Assembly (NCBI GenBank): GCA_903838705.1
Contig: CAILZL010000018.1
Coordinates: 177,537-241,536, forward strand
Source of the DNA: an uncultured Pseudomonadota bacterium
GTDB lineage: Bacteria; Pseudomonadota; Gammaproteobacteria; Steroidobacterales; Steroidobacteraceae
Length of the DNA stretch: 64,000 nt
Reading direction: 5' to 3'
The notes beneath the pieces were generated by a model. The model was not told the DNA's origin and made no database searches. It worked only from the letters and a program-made list of their open reading frames with translations. Positions 29,889-40,104 of the stretch are shown here, piece by piece. The position numbers and the translations under genes are program-made. Within the stretch, counting starts at the first letter, position 1, and the number at the start of each line of letters is the position of its first letter.

Positions 29889-31091
29889 TTGCTGGAATCC
29901 ACCAACCGATTGTTGGTAATCGATGATCAACAGGAGCTCTGCGATTTCATAGTGGAAGTCGCCAGGCGGTTGGGATATGAAACGGTGGCTGTGACTGAAG
30001 CTGAGGCTTTCCGTCGTGCCTATCTGGATTTCAATCCAACTATCGTAGTGCTTGATCTGCAGATGTCCGGGTTTGACGGTATCGAATTGCTGCGTTACCT
30101 GGGTACGCAGGGTGCGCGTGCGCAGGTACTGGTTGCCAGTGGTATGGATCAGCGTGTGTTAAGTACCGCTGATCAGGTCGGTCGGGCACAGGGATTGAAC
30201 ATGCTGGGCGCATTGCAGAAGCCGATGATGCTGGCTGATCTGGAAGCGGTCTTGCGCAAATGCATGAAACCGAGTGTGGGCGTCACGGCAGCCGATCTGG
30301 AACAGGCGCTGACCAATCACCAGATACAGGTTTACTACCAGCCAAAGGCTCGTCATGTGGACGGGCAATGGATAGTTGAAGGAGTTGAGGCTCTGGCCCG
30401 CTGGCAACATCCGCAGCGTGGATTCATTCCACCGCCGGTATTTATAAGTATCGCCGAGGCCAGCGGTCAGATCAGGCAGCTCACAGAACAGGTGGTTGAA
30501 CAATCTATCCAGCAGGCCGCGCAATGGCATGCGGCAGGATTACCGCTACAGGTGGCCATCAATCTGTCGCCCCGCCTGCTGAATGATCGCAGTTTCCCCG
30601 ATCTGGCGGCGAGTCTCGCTGCACGGCATGGTGTATCGCCTCATTTTCTCAGCTTCGAAGTGACTGAGACTGCGGCCATGTCTGATCCTGATACCACCAT
30701 GGATGTACTGACCCGCTTGCGTGTGAAGAATTTCGGGTTATCCATTGATGACTTTGGTACGGGTTATTCATCGCTGAAGCAGCTCTACCTTATGCCGTTT
30801 TCTGAGTTGAAGATTGATATCTCATTCGTGCGTGATGTATGTCACCGGGATGAGGCCAGGGTCATGGTCGAAACCATGGTGCTGCTGGCGCATAAACTGG
30901 GGCTGACAGCGTGTGCTGAAGGGGTGGAGACGCAGGAAGCACTGGATTTCCTTGCGCAGGCCTGCTGCGACCGTGCACAGGGATATTTGATCGGCAAACC
31001 CATGCCTGGTGCTCAGTTGCCGGCAGCAGTAGCTGCATGGAATTCTAAAGCCATGATGATTGACGTTGCACAGGCGGGCGCTGGCAACTGA
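29889..31091 (+). CDS. Response regulator with EAL phosphodiesterase output domain
   Basis: LLVIDDQQELCDFIVEV...IVVLDLQMSGFDGIELL, then VEGVEALARWQHP, FEVTETAAMS, IDDFGTGYSSL, LKIDISFV, CAEGVETQ. ORF start 29889 is a non-ATG codon. Confidence 0.92.
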   Translation: MLESTNRLLVIDDQQELCDFIVEVARRLGYETVAVTEAEAFRRAYLDFNPTIVVLDLQMSGFDGIELLRYLGTQGARAQVLVASGMDQRVLSTADQVGRAQGLNMLGALQKPMMLADLEAVLRKCMKPSVGVTAADLEQALTNHQIQVYYQPKARHVDGQWIVEGVEALARWQHPQRGFIPPPVFISIAEASGQIRQLTEQVVEQSIQQAAQWHAAGLPLQVAINLSPRLLNDRSFPDLAASLAARHGVSPHFLSFEVTETAAMSDPDTTMDVLTRLRVKNFGLSIDDFGTGYSSLKQLYLMPFSELKIDISFVRDVCHRDEARVMVETMVLLAHKLGLTACAEGVETQEALDFLAQACCDRAQGYLIGKPMPGAQLPAAVAAWNSKAMMIDVAQAGAGN

Positions 31092-31281
31092 ACTACCGCG
31101 CCCACTGCTAATTGTAGTGGGGGAGCAACTAGAAGGTCAGGCAGGAATTCCACCGCCATTGATCCATCACATGATGCTTGTGTTTGTTACCATGTGCGCG
31201 GGATATCTTTGATGACCCCTGAATATCTTGAAGCGCGCAAGTCCAGACTGAATCCTGAACAGAGTGAAGGCGAGTGAGCAG

Positions 31282-32331
31282 ATGAGTATTGCTGATGACT
31301 TGCTGCGCTGGTTTGATGTTGCAGGGCGCAAGCATTTGCCCTGGCAACAGCAGCGTACTCCCTACCGGGTATGGGTTTCAGAGATCATGTTGCAGCAAAC
31401 TCAGGTCAGTACGGTGGTGCCGTATTACCAGCGTTTCATGCAAAGATTTCCTGATGTTCGCAGTCTGGCAGACGCGCCGCTGGATGAGGTGCTGCATTTA
31501 TGGACGGGTCTGGGTTACTACGCACGAGCGCGTAATCTGCACAAGGCTGCACAAATTCTTCAGCAGCAATATCAGGGCGAGTTTCCCGGCGGGCATGAGC
31601 AGATTCAGGCATTGCCCGGGATTGGTCGTTCCACGGCCGGCGCAATTCTGGCTTTGTCGAGAGGAGAAGCCCATCCCATTCTGGATGGCAACGTGAAGCG
31701 TGTCTTGACCCGCTTCTTCGCAATCCATGGTTATCCCGGCACTAAAAGTATCGAAGCCAACTTGTGGCAGCTGGCTGAGTCCTGCACCCCCAAAGAACGC
31801 GTAGCTGATTACACTCAGGCCATCATGGATCTGGGTGCCACGCTATGTACCCGCTCTGCGCCACGTTGTGGTGAATGTCCGTTGCAGGCGCACTGTCAGG
31901 CGAACAGAGATCGTCTTCAAGCCTTGTTACCGACGCCGAAACCAAAGCGTCACCGTCCGCAGCGGAATGAGGTTGCTTTGGTGGTGATGAATGCACAAGG
32001 TCAGGTATTGCTGGAGCGGCGCCCGCCATCGGGCGTATGGGGTGGCTTGTGGGCATGCCCGCAAGCCAGGGACAAGCAGTCTTTACAGGCATGGGCACAA
32101 CAGCGCTGGCCCGTACAGACAGATATCGAGTGGCAAGCACTGACGCCCATCGATCATGCTTTTACCCATTTTGATTTGCACTTGCAGCCGTTCTTGATCA
32201 AGCTATTTCAAAGTGCTGCTGGTGCATCAGATTCAGAACGATATCGATGGTATGACCCGCAGCAACCTGATCGAATTGGCTTGCCAAAGCCGGTGATTTC
32301 CATTCTTGAAGCATTAAGTGACGTAAGCTGA
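31282..32331 (+). CDS. mutY: A/G-specific adenine glycosylase
   Basis: [39 protein letters not shown]...[16 protein letters not shown]...[17 protein letters not shown] (4Fe-4S). Confidence 0.94.
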   Translation: MSIADDLLRWFDVAGRKHLPWQQQRTPYRVWVSEIMLQQTQVSTVVPYYQRFMQRFPDVRSLADAPLDEVLHLWTGLGYYARARNLHKAAQILQQQYQGEFPGGHEQIQALPGIGRSTAGAILALSRGEAHPILDGNVKRVLTRFFAIHGYPGTKSIEANLWQLAESCTPKERVADYTQAIMDLGATLCTRSAPRCGECPLQAHCQANRDRLQALLPTPKPKRHRPQRNEVALVVMNAQGQVLLERRPPSGVWGGLWACPQARDKQSLQAWAQQRWPVQTDIEWQALTPIDHAFTHFDLHLQPFLIKLFQSAAGASDSERYRWYDPQQPDRIGLPKPVISILEALSDVS

Positions 32332-32332
32332 C

Positions 32333-32608
32333 ATGACTCGAACTGTGCAATGTGTGTATCTGAAGCGCGAAGCTCCGGGTTTGACCTATCTTCCCTATCC
32401 GGGAGAGCTGGGGCAGCGGATTTATGCCAGCGTGTCCAGTGACGCCTGGGCGCAATGGTTGAAGCATCAGACAATGTTGATTAATGAATACAGGCTGTCG
32501 CCCATTGAGCCCAAGGCGCGCAAATTTCTGGTCACCGAGATGGAGAAGTTTTTTTTCGGTGGCGGTTCGGAAAAGCCTGTTGAATATGTGCCACCAGAAC
32601 AGGGCTGA
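32333..32608 (+). CDS. yggX: Oxidative damage protection protein (YggX family)
   Basis: [77 protein letters not shown]. Confidence 0.95.
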   Translation: MTRTVQCVYLKREAPGLTYLPYPGELGQRIYASVSSDAWAQWLKHQTMLINEYRLSPIEPKARKFLVTEMEKFFFGGGSEKPVEYVPPEQG

Positions 32609-32610
32609 AA

Positions 32611-32640
32611 TAAAAAGGGGCAGGTTATTAACCTGCCCCT
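32611..32640 (-). terminator. Intrinsic terminator of the minus-strand repeat-protein gene
   Basis: On the minus strand AGGGGCAGGTTAATAACCTGCCCCT followed by TTTTA; the stem can also act for the convergent yggX side. Confidence 0.8.
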
Positions 32641-32672
32641 GTTGCTGGGTCGATCGTTAATCACTCACGCTT

Positions 32673-33911
32673 TTATTGTGCGGGCGGGGGTGCAGACTTG
32701 TTGCCTTGAAGTTGGCAGCCTCCGGCCATAGTGCCGAACTCGGCGCAAGTCGCTACGGCTCCGACTTCACCCGCAGCATTCTGTACCACTACGTATCCAG
32801 TGCTTTCATGGCACGATACTTCAAACACTTTTTCTCCCGCCTGTGTTTCGCCAACCAGACGTCTGTCTGTCACTTCGCAGGCCTTGCCAGATTTAGCTAT
32901 CAGGGTGTCTGCGACCATTAATGCTTTTTTCTGGGCTGCGCCCGGATCAGATAACTGGCAAGGCATCTTCCAGTTATCAGGTACATCAGCACAAGCTACT
33001 GCCTGAACTGGCTGATTTGCGTCGGGCTTGAGGGATGTCACCAGCAGATAGCCGTTCTGATCATCGCATGCGACCTCGAATATCGAGTTTTTGACGGTAT
33101 GACCAATACCACGAGCATTGGCAACACTACATTTCAGACCTGCTTTGGCAACGTAGGGGTTCATAGCCAGCATCTGATTCGCGTTACCGGGTAACTGGCA
33201 TGTGGCCGGCACCACGGGTTGTGGTTGACCACCGCCCATGCCTTCACCACCGCCGCCGCCCATGCCGCCGCCGCCCATGCCGCCGCCGGCTTCGTTAGCG
33301 CGAGCAATAGCGACACTGCCATCCTGCTCTAAGCATGGAATTGCTTGAGGAATTTCTGCTCCGACTGAGGTCGTGATCATATAGCCTAATCCTTCTGAGC
33401 AGGCAACTTCATACTCTGAAGTAAAGCTGGCATTATTTGCACTAACTACTGTACCCATTCCGCTAGAAACTGTGCCCATCCCACTGGCATTTGTTGCACC
33501 AGCCCCTGCGGCACCGGATGCCCCGCTAGTTATAAGGCTTGATCCACCGCTTGTAGCATTGCTACTGGTTGGACCCGTACCAATCGAATTAATGGCGCCG
33601 CCGCCACCGCCACCGCCGCCACCGCCACCGCCACCGCCACCGCCACCGCCCATGCCGAGGCTGCTACCAATGGTGGTACCTACAGTACTGATACCTCTAG
33701 TAAAAGTAACTTTCTGAACAGGCTTCTCAACTTGGCGAGCATCCACTAGAGTACATACGATTCCTGTCTTCTTGATCAAGTCGGGTGCATCGCTCATGCC
33801 TTTTTTCCGAGCGCTGTTGCTGATTGCATCTGAATCCGCTGCCATCACGATTGCAGCGCAACAAATGCTCAGCAGAGCACTGCTAAACATTGCCGCGAGT
33901 GGTTTGTTCAT
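32673..33911 (-). CDS. Secreted protein with three Cys-containing repeats and Gly-rich/polyGly linkers
   Basis: Signal peptide MNKPLAAMFSSALLSICCAAIVMAADS; three repeats of pattern C-x-V-x-x-x-R ... [FY]EV[AS]C ... GY ... C; polyGly tract encoded by 33597-33650. Confidence 0.75.
   Translation of the reverse strand: MNKPLAAMFSSALLSICCAAIVMAADSDAISNSARKKGMSDAPDLIKKTGIVCTLVDARQVEKPVQKVTFTRGISTVGTTIGSSLGMGGGGGGGGGGGGGGGGGGAINSIGTGPTSSNATSGGSSLITSGASGAAGAGATNASGMGTVSSGMGTVVSANNASFTSEYEVACSEGLGYMITTSVGAEIPQAIPCLEQDGSVAIARANEAGGGMGGGGMGGGGGEGMGGGQPQPVVPATCQLPGNANQMLAMNPYVAKAGLKCSVANARGIGHTVKNSIFEVACDDQNGYLLVTSLKPDANQPVQAVACADVPDNWKMPCQLSDPGAAQKKALMVADTLIAKSGKACEVTDRRLVGETQAGEKVFEVSCHESTGYVVVQNAAGEVGAVATCAEFGTMAGGCQLQGNKSAPPPAQ
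33597..33650 (-). repeat. In-frame GGC/GGT trinucleotide tract, 18 consecutive Gly codons
   Basis: Plus strand gccgccgccaccgccaccgccgccaccgcc...accgcc; read directly. Confidence 0.92.
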
Positions 33912-34338
33912 GCTTATCCCCTGAGATTAATGTCTGAAATAGCCAAATTACGATTTGGAATTCGCTGTGGGGTATTTAATGGATTGTAAGGGTACCGGTC
34001 AAGCGGACTTTGTTAGATGGATCTGTGCGGTGATGTTGGTTTGGATGAGGAATGCGTAACGGAACGATAACGGCCTGTAATTATTGAAGAGTTACCAATA
34101 ATCTGCCGAAACCTGAATGGTACTGGCTATCGATTCTGCTGGTGCAGATTATGCAGCTGGCAACAAGGGCCGAAGCTGTTACCCGGTGAGTGCATGCCGG
34201 CATTCATTGCGGGATTTCACCTTATTAAAGGACTAAGGTGATTGGGTTGCATTGGTGCTGGCCAGTCTTTAGGCTTGGAAAGTCAAAGCGGTCAGGAAAG
34301 GCCTCCAGACCTGTGGTTAAAATAAAAGTGAGACATTC

Positions 34339-34629
34339 ATGATTCTGGAAGTCGTATCCATCAAAATCCATGCTGGACAGTCAGCTGAATTCAAAGCAGC
34401 CTATCTCCTGGCCTCAAAGGTTATTTCGCAAGCCAAGGGGTACATCTCGCATGAAATGCAGCGATCAGTGGATGTGGCTGATCACTATCTGCTGCTGGTG
34501 AAATGGCAGACCCGTGATGATCACGTGATAGGTTTTCGTGAGTCACCCCTGTTTGTGGAATGGCGAAAGTTAATAGGACCATTCTTTGCCTCCACTCCTG
34601 AAGTTGAGCATTACGAATTCTTTGCCTGA
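34339..34629 (+). CDS. Antibiotic biosynthesis monooxygenase (ABM) domain protein
   Basis: MILEVVSIKIHAGQSAEFKAAYLLASKVISQAKGYISHEMQRSVDVADHYLLLVKWQTRDDHVIGFRESPLFVEWRKLIGPFF. Confidence 0.88.
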   Translation: MILEVVSIKIHAGQSAEFKAAYLLASKVISQAKGYISHEMQRSVDVADHYLLLVKWQTRDDHVIGFRESPLFVEWRKLIGPFFASTPEVEHYEFFA

Positions 34630-34838
34630 GATGCATAGGATGCGGATCCTGTATGAGTCGTCGAATTCATACGGGATCAGCACCATTCCATCTGCAATGT
34701 GTCAGGGCGCACAAGTTGCTGACATCACCTTCAAGTTGCAGGGCTGATCGTTCGATACCAGTATCTGATTGACTGGAACTGCCGTGGTCAGAAGGATGAC
34801 CCGATGCCGGTTTGTGAACTGAAACGGGGGAACGCTCG

Positions 34839-36488
34839 ATGCCTTCATGGTTAATGGCGCTGGATCAATACTTTCCGATCCGTTATCTATGGCTGCTGCT
34901 GGTCTCTGTGCTGCTGGTGGCAGGAGGGGTCGAGTGGCTGCACACACATGAATTGAATTGGGCATTGATTGTCGGATGCGTGGGTTTCGTGATCGGCTTA
35001 CGCGATATCCGGCAGAGCCGTCACGCGATCCTGCGAAATTACCCGATCATCGGCCACCTACGCTTTCTGATGGAGTGGATTCGCCCCGAGATCCGTCAGT
35101 ATTTCATCGAGAGTGATCGTGAAGCTGCGCCATTTTCACGCCAGCAACGTTCACTGGTGTATCAGCGCAGCAAGGGCGACTCCGACAAGCGGCCCTTTGG
35201 CACACAGATGGATGTTTTACTGGCCCGATATGAATGGCTCAATCATTCGTTGCAGCCGAGCCGGGTCAGCAGTCATGACTTCCGGGTGGTCATTGGCAAT
35301 GCCGGCTCGGGCTGTACACAGCCTTACTCTGCCAGTCTGTTTAATATTTCTGCAATGAGCTTTGGTGCCCTGAGTGCGAATGCCATTCTCGCCCTGAATG
35401 GTGGCGCGAAGAAGGGCAGCTTTGCGCACGACACCGGCGAAGGTTCAATCAGTCAATATCATCGTGTTCATGGTGGGGATCTGGTCTGGGAAATCGGTTC
35501 AGGTTATTTCGGTTGTCGCAATGATGATGGCAGTTTCAGTGCCGAAAAATTCACACTGAATGCCCGAGACCCTCAGGTGAAGATGATTGAGATCAAGCTC
35601 AGTCAGGGTGCTAAGCCGGGGCATGGTGGCGTGCTGCCGGGTGCCAAAGTTACGGCAGAAATTGCTGCAGCACGTGGCGTGCCGATGGGCGTGGACTGTG
35701 TGTCACCCTCCGCGCACAGCGCGTTCACTACGCCGGTGGAAATGCTGCACTTCATTGCGCGCTTGCGAACGTTGTCGGGTGGCAAGCCGGTCGGCTTCAA
35801 ATTGTGCATCGGTCATCCATGGGAGTGGTTCGCTTTGGTCAAAGCCATGGTGGAAAGCGGTGTGCTGCCTGATTTCATTGTGGTCGACGGAGGTGAAGGT
35901 GGTACGGGTGCGGCACCCCTCGAATTTACCGATCATGTAGGCACACCGTTACAGGAAGGGTTGCGCCTGGTGCATAACACCTTGGTGGGTGTGAATCTTC
36001 GTGACCGTATCAAGCTGGGGTGCGCCGGCAAGATAGTCAGCGCGTTCGATATGGCCCGTTCCCTGGCGCTGGGTGCGGACTGGTGCAACAGTGCGCGCGG
36101 TTTCATGTTCGCGCTGGGATGCATACAGGCACAGCACTGTCATACCGGTGCATGTCCAACTGGTGTGACCACGCAAGATCCACTGCGACAGCGTGCGTTA
36201 GTGGTACCCAGCAAGATGGAACGAGTGTGGCGTTTTCATCAGAACACACTTGAGGCACTCAAAGAGCTTGTTCAAGCGGCCGGTTTGCAGCATCCGGGCG
36301 AGCTGACCGCCTCACATATCGTGCGGCGCATTACTGAACATGATGTTCGTCTGCTATCGACACTGTTGCCGACGATGGAACCGGGCGCGCTGCTGGCTGC
36401 CGAGCGCGGCGAGTGTCCGTGGCCCCAGCCAGTATTCGAGATGTACTGGCCGATTGCACGTAGTAACAGTTTCCAGGCTGTGAACTGA
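34839..36488 (+). CDS. FMN-binding glutamate synthase family protein
   Basis: NISAMSFGALSANAILALNGGAKKGSFAHDTGEGSIS...KPGHGGVLPGAKV...VDGGEGGTGAAPLEFTDHVG...CHTGACPTGVTTQDP. Confidence 0.93.
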   Translation: MPSWLMALDQYFPIRYLWLLLVSVLLVAGGVEWLHTHELNWALIVGCVGFVIGLRDIRQSRHAILRNYPIIGHLRFLMEWIRPEIRQYFIESDREAAPFSRQQRSLVYQRSKGDSDKRPFGTQMDVLLARYEWLNHSLQPSRVSSHDFRVVIGNAGSGCTQPYSASLFNISAMSFGALSANAILALNGGAKKGSFAHDTGEGSISQYHRVHGGDLVWEIGSGYFGCRNDDGSFSAEKFTLNARDPQVKMIEIKLSQGAKPGHGGVLPGAKVTAEIAAARGVPMGVDCVSPSAHSAFTTPVEMLHFIARLRTLSGGKPVGFKLCIGHPWEWFALVKAMVESGVLPDFIVVDGGEGGTGAAPLEFTDHVGTPLQEGLRLVHNTLVGVNLRDRIKLGCAGKIVSAFDMARSLALGADWCNSARGFMFALGCIQAQHCHTGACPTGVTTQDPLRQRALVVPSKMERVWRFHQNTLEALKELVQAAGLQHPGELTASHIVRRITEHDVRLLSTLLPTMEPGALLAAERGECPWPQPVFEMYWPIARSNSFQAVN

Positions 36489-36499
36489 TACAGGCAGAG

Positions 36500-36949
36500 T
36501 CAGCTCTTCCGCTCGACAATCATGTAGTGTTTCTGCATGGGTTCCAGCACTTCAAAGCAACCCTTGAAGCCAGCCGGGATGACCAGTGATTCGCCGGCCT
36601 GGGCGGTAACAGCCGTTCCGGACTCATGTGTCAGTCGGCAGCGGCCCCGGGTGACAAAAAAGAATTCGTCTTCACTCGGTCCCATTTCAATCTGCCAGCT
36701 GCCCACTTCGCAGGCCCATACCCCGGCGAACACTTCGCCACTGGAATTGGTGTAGTGGTTCCAGGTGGTGCGTTTCGGATTGCCGTTTACCAGTCTTTCG
36801 GGGCGGGGGTAATCCACTTCGGGGTCGATCTGTTGCTGGCTGAAGGAGATGGCGGCGGGCATGGGAACTCGCTGAAAGTATTTGTGGTTGGCAGATTCTA
36901 TACGGCGCTTTTGCAAAATGCGTCGGCCGCAAAAATGTCCGGCAACCAT
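36500..36949 (-). CDS. Cupin domain protein (start probably at MPAAISF, about 36862)
   Basis: GEVFAGVWACEVGSWQIEMGPSEDEFFFVTRGRCRLTHESGTAVTAQAGESLVIPAGFKGCFEVLEPMQKHYMIVE. Confidence 0.85.
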   Translation of the reverse strand: MVAGHFCGRRILQKRRIESANHKYFQRVPMPAAISFSQQQIDPEVDYPRPERLVNGNPKRTTWNHYTNSSGEVFAGVWACEVGSWQIEMGPSEDEFFFVTRGRCRLTHESGTAVTAQAGESLVIPAGFKGCFEVLEPMQKHYMIVERKS

Positions 36950-37166
36950 GTGTAAAAAAATGTCAGTAAAGCGTCAGGCTTTTTCTGGCTTTATAAATAG
37001 TTCAATCACACCAATGACTTGGCGTCACGTTAACGCAATGTTAATTAAACAGTTATCTGCTGGCGTTACTGCTCACATTGCGGAATAAATGCATCTTCAA
37101 ATTACCGGTCAGCAGAGTCAGCGTGGTGCTGGCCCGGCTTGGCAATAACTATCCGGAGCAGTTCTG

Positions 37167-39239
37167 ATGAGACATACAGTTATCGCAGTTCGCCGCCTTG
37201 AAGTGGCCATCCGGCTGGCACTGAGTGTCGTGGTGCTGGGTTTGGCATTCTTGCCGGTACAGGGTATTGCGCAGCAAACCGATACTTCCGGAGCGACTGC
37301 GCCCAAGGACGTGCTGGAAGAAGTGGTGGTATTCGGACGTGCTGAGGAACTGATCGGCAAGGCCTCGGCCGCCAGCGAAGGTGAAGTGGGTGGTGATGAC
37401 TTGCTGGTAAGGCCCATGCTGCGTGTTGCGGATCTGCTGGAAGCTGTGCCGGGGCTGATCGCCGCGCAGCATTCGGGAAGCGGTAAGGCTAATCAGTATT
37501 TCCTGCGCGGCTTCAACCTCGATCATGGTACGGATTTCACTTCGTACATTGATGATGTGCCGTGGAATTTGCGTACTCACGGTCATGGTCAGGGATATCT
37601 CGATGTGAACGGGCTGATTCCGGAAGTAGTGGAACGCATTGAGTATCGCAAGGGACCCTATCGGGCTGACAACGGGGACTTCTCCATGGCCGGCGCTTCA
37701 CTGATGACTACCATCGATATGCTGTCACGTCCGTTTGTGGCGGTTGAAGGTGGTCAATATGGCTGGGGTCGTGTGGCGGGGGGCGGTACTACCCAGCTGG
37801 GTGATGGCATGTTGACAGTACTGGGTCAGTACAAGACCTATGACGGTCCATGGGAGCTGAAAGAAAACCTGCAACATGAATCGGTGTGGGGTAAGTATTC
37901 GCAATCCACTGAGTATGGTTTGCTGAAAGTTTCACTATCGGGTTATCACGCCACGTGGAATCCGACCGAGCAAATACCGGAGAGTGCGATTGGTCAGGTG
38001 GTGATTGGCAGCAATCCACCGCGTGTCTGTGCTGATGAATTCTGTGCGCTCGACACCACAGCAAAAGGACAGACTACGCGCTGGATTGCGGATGCCCAGC
38101 TGCTGTCTGATGACTGGCGCGCTACGGCTTATGCGCAGTACTACGACTGGCGCATGTCTTCCAATCCCACCTACGATTTTCAGATCGACCAGTTTGATCG
38201 TCGCTGGATCGTTGGTGGACGATATGAACGCAATCTCATCAGAACCGACAAGCTGGAGGTCACGGCCGGTACCGAGATGCGCTATGACGATATCGGCAAT
38301 GTCGGTGTGGATCATGATGTAGACGGTGTGTTCGTCGATAACACCTCACGCAACAGCGTGCGAGAGGGTTCCATTGGTGTGTACAGCGAAGCTACATGGA
38401 AACCCACCAAGGCATTGCGTCTGACCGGCGGTTTGCGCGGTGACTATTACAATTTCGATGTGGGCTTGCGGCCGGGCTCAGGCGCCATTGGTGCCGAGAA
38501 CACAGGACACAGCAATGACAGCAACTTCGCGCCAAAAGTTGGCATTGCCTATGCGTTGAACGATATGGTCGAATTGTATGGCAACTGGGGGCAGGGCGTG
38601 CATTCCAATGATGCCCGTGGTGTGGAGCGCAAGGACGCCGATATCAAGGGCCTGGCGATTGGCACCGGATATGAGGGCGGCGCACGTTTTGAAATCGGTG
38701 ATTTCAAGATCAGTGCGGCGTACTGGTGGCTTAATCTGTCCAGTGAACTGATTTTTGTCGGCGATGACAACTCTGTAGAACCACGTGGTGCATCGAAGCG
38801 TCATGGATACGAGCTGGTGGGTTTCTGGCGGCCGCAAAGCTGGCTGGCCATCGATGCCGTGTATACCGGCAGTCAGGCGCATTACACCGAACTGACGGAT
38901 GGTGGATACAACATCGAAGGGTCAGTAGAAAGTGCCGGTGAACTGGGTATTGCTGCCACCAAGGGAGCCTGGGAATTGAGTGGCCGCCTGCGTTACCTGG
39001 GTGGTTATCCATTGCTGCCTGATAATTCACAGCGTGCGGAAGCTGAAACCATGGTTAACCTGCGACTGGCTCGCAAGTTTGCGAACATCATGCTGTATGG
39101 CGAAGTGCTGAACGTACTCGATCACACTGGCAAAGACATTGTTTACTACTATGAAAATGCATATGACCCTGCAGGAGGGCGCGTCAGTCGTGCTGAGGAA
39201 CCGCGCACCGTACGGCTGGGTGTGAAGTACGAATTCTAG
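37167..39239 (+). CDS. TonB-dependent outer membrane receptor
   Basis: EEVVVFGRAEEL... plug (VADLLEAVPGLIAAQHSGSGKANQYFLRGFNLDHGTDFTSYIDDVPWNLRTHGHGQGYLDVNGLIPEVVERIEYRKGPY); C-terminal VRLGVKYEF. Confidence 0.93.
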   Translation: MRHTVIAVRRLEVAIRLALSVVVLGLAFLPVQGIAQQTDTSGATAPKDVLEEVVVFGRAEELIGKASAASEGEVGGDDLLVRPMLRVADLLEAVPGLIAAQHSGSGKANQYFLRGFNLDHGTDFTSYIDDVPWNLRTHGHGQGYLDVNGLIPEVVERIEYRKGPYRADNGDFSMAGASLMTTIDMLSRPFVAVEGGQYGWGRVAGGGTTQLGDGMLTVLGQYKTYDGPWELKENLQHESVWGKYSQSTEYGLLKVSLSGYHATWNPTEQIPESAIGQVVIGSNPPRVCADEFCALDTTAKGQTTRWIADAQLLSDDWRATAYAQYYDWRMSSNPTYDFQIDQFDRRWIVGGRYERNLIRTDKLEVTAGTEMRYDDIGNVGVDHDVDGVFVDNTSRNSVREGSIGVYSEATWKPTKALRLTGGLRGDYYNFDVGLRPGSGAIGAENTGHSNDSNFAPKVGIAYALNDMVELYGNWGQGVHSNDARGVERKDADIKGLAIGTGYEGGARFEIGDFKISAAYWWLNLSSELIFVGDDNSVEPRGASKRHGYELVGFWRPQSWLAIDAVYTGSQAHYTELTDGGYNIEGSVESAGELGIAATKGAWELSGRLRYLGGYPLLPDNSQRAEAETMVNLRLARKFANIMLYGEVLNVLDHTGKDIVYYYENAYDPAGGRVSRAEEPRTVRLGVKYEF

Positions 39240-39342
39240 GTCGCTGGTTAATTATGGGTGGGTCGGCAGCGACCCGCTCCATCTTCTGATAATCAAATCT
39301 GCGATCGGCAAGGCAGCGAGTATTGCTGTGATACACAGGCGA

Positions 39343-40104
39343 TCAGTTTTTCAAGCGATAGCCCGTTTTGAATACCCACCCGACTACTATCAGACACAGA
39401 AGCATGAATAACAGTGTCACAGCCAGACTGAGGGCGACGCTGACATCAGCAATGCCGTAGAAGCTCCAGCGAAAGCCATTGATCAGATACACCACAGGGT
39501 TGAACAGTGTCACCTTCTGCCAGAATACCGGCAGCATGTTGATCGAATAAAAGCTGCCGCCCAGAAACGTCAGCGGTGTGATGATCAGGATCGGCACAAT
39601 CTGCAATTTTTCCCAGCCGCTGGCCCAGATGCCGATGATGAAGCCAAGCAGACTGAAGGCCAGTGAGGTCAGGATCAGAAAGGCTACCATCCAGAGCGGG
39701 TGCATCACCGTGAAGGGCACGAACAGTCGGGCGGTGCTCAGGATGATCAGTCCCAGCAGGATGGATTTGGTGGCAGCTGCGCCAACATAGCCCAGCACAA
39801 TCTCGATGAATGACACCGGCGCAGACAGCACTTCGTAAATGGTGCCGGAATAGCGCGGCATATAGATGCCAAAGGATGCATTAGAGATGCTCTCAGTGAG
39901 TACCGAGAGCATGATCAGACCCGGAACGATGAACGCGGCATAGCTGATGCCATCAATTTGTGTCATGCGCGCACCGATCGCTGAACCAAACACGATGAAG
40001 TACAGCGAAGTGGAAATAACGGGCGACATGATGCTTTGCACCAGCGTACGGAACCAGCGCGCCATTTCAAATGTATAGATGGCACGTATGGCATGGACGT
40101 TCAT
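39343..40104 (-). CDS. ABC-2 type transporter permease
   Basis: [33 protein letters not shown]...[42 protein letters not shown]. Confidence 0.92.
   Translation of the reverse strand: MNVHAIRAIYTFEMARWFRTLVQSIMSPVISTSLYFIVFGSAIGARMTQIDGISYAAFIVPGLIMLSVLTESISNASFGIYMPRYSGTIYEVLSAPVSFIEIVLGYVGAAATKSILLGLIILSTARLFVPFTVMHPLWMVAFLILTSLAFSLLGFIIGIWASGWEKLQIVPILIITPLTFLGGSFYSINMLPVFWQKVTLFNPVVYLINGFRWSFYGIADVSVALSLAVTLLFMLLCLIVVGWVFKTGYRLKN

Noticed and set aside
31095-31120. CCCACT...AGTGGG hairpin after the second EAL gene as terminator
   Set aside because: Only 6 bp with a 9-nt loop and no T tract; too weak to call.
33225-33300. Possible CRISPR or satellite array in the Gly-rich gene
   Set aside because: The repeats are in-frame Gly/Met codons with no spacer structure; no CRISPR-like repeat-spacer array was noticed anywhere in the window.
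33472-33717. Plus-strand proline-rich ORF (PPPPPPPP...)
   Set aside because: Antisense reading of the polyGly tract in the minus-strand repeat protein; no independent coding evidence.
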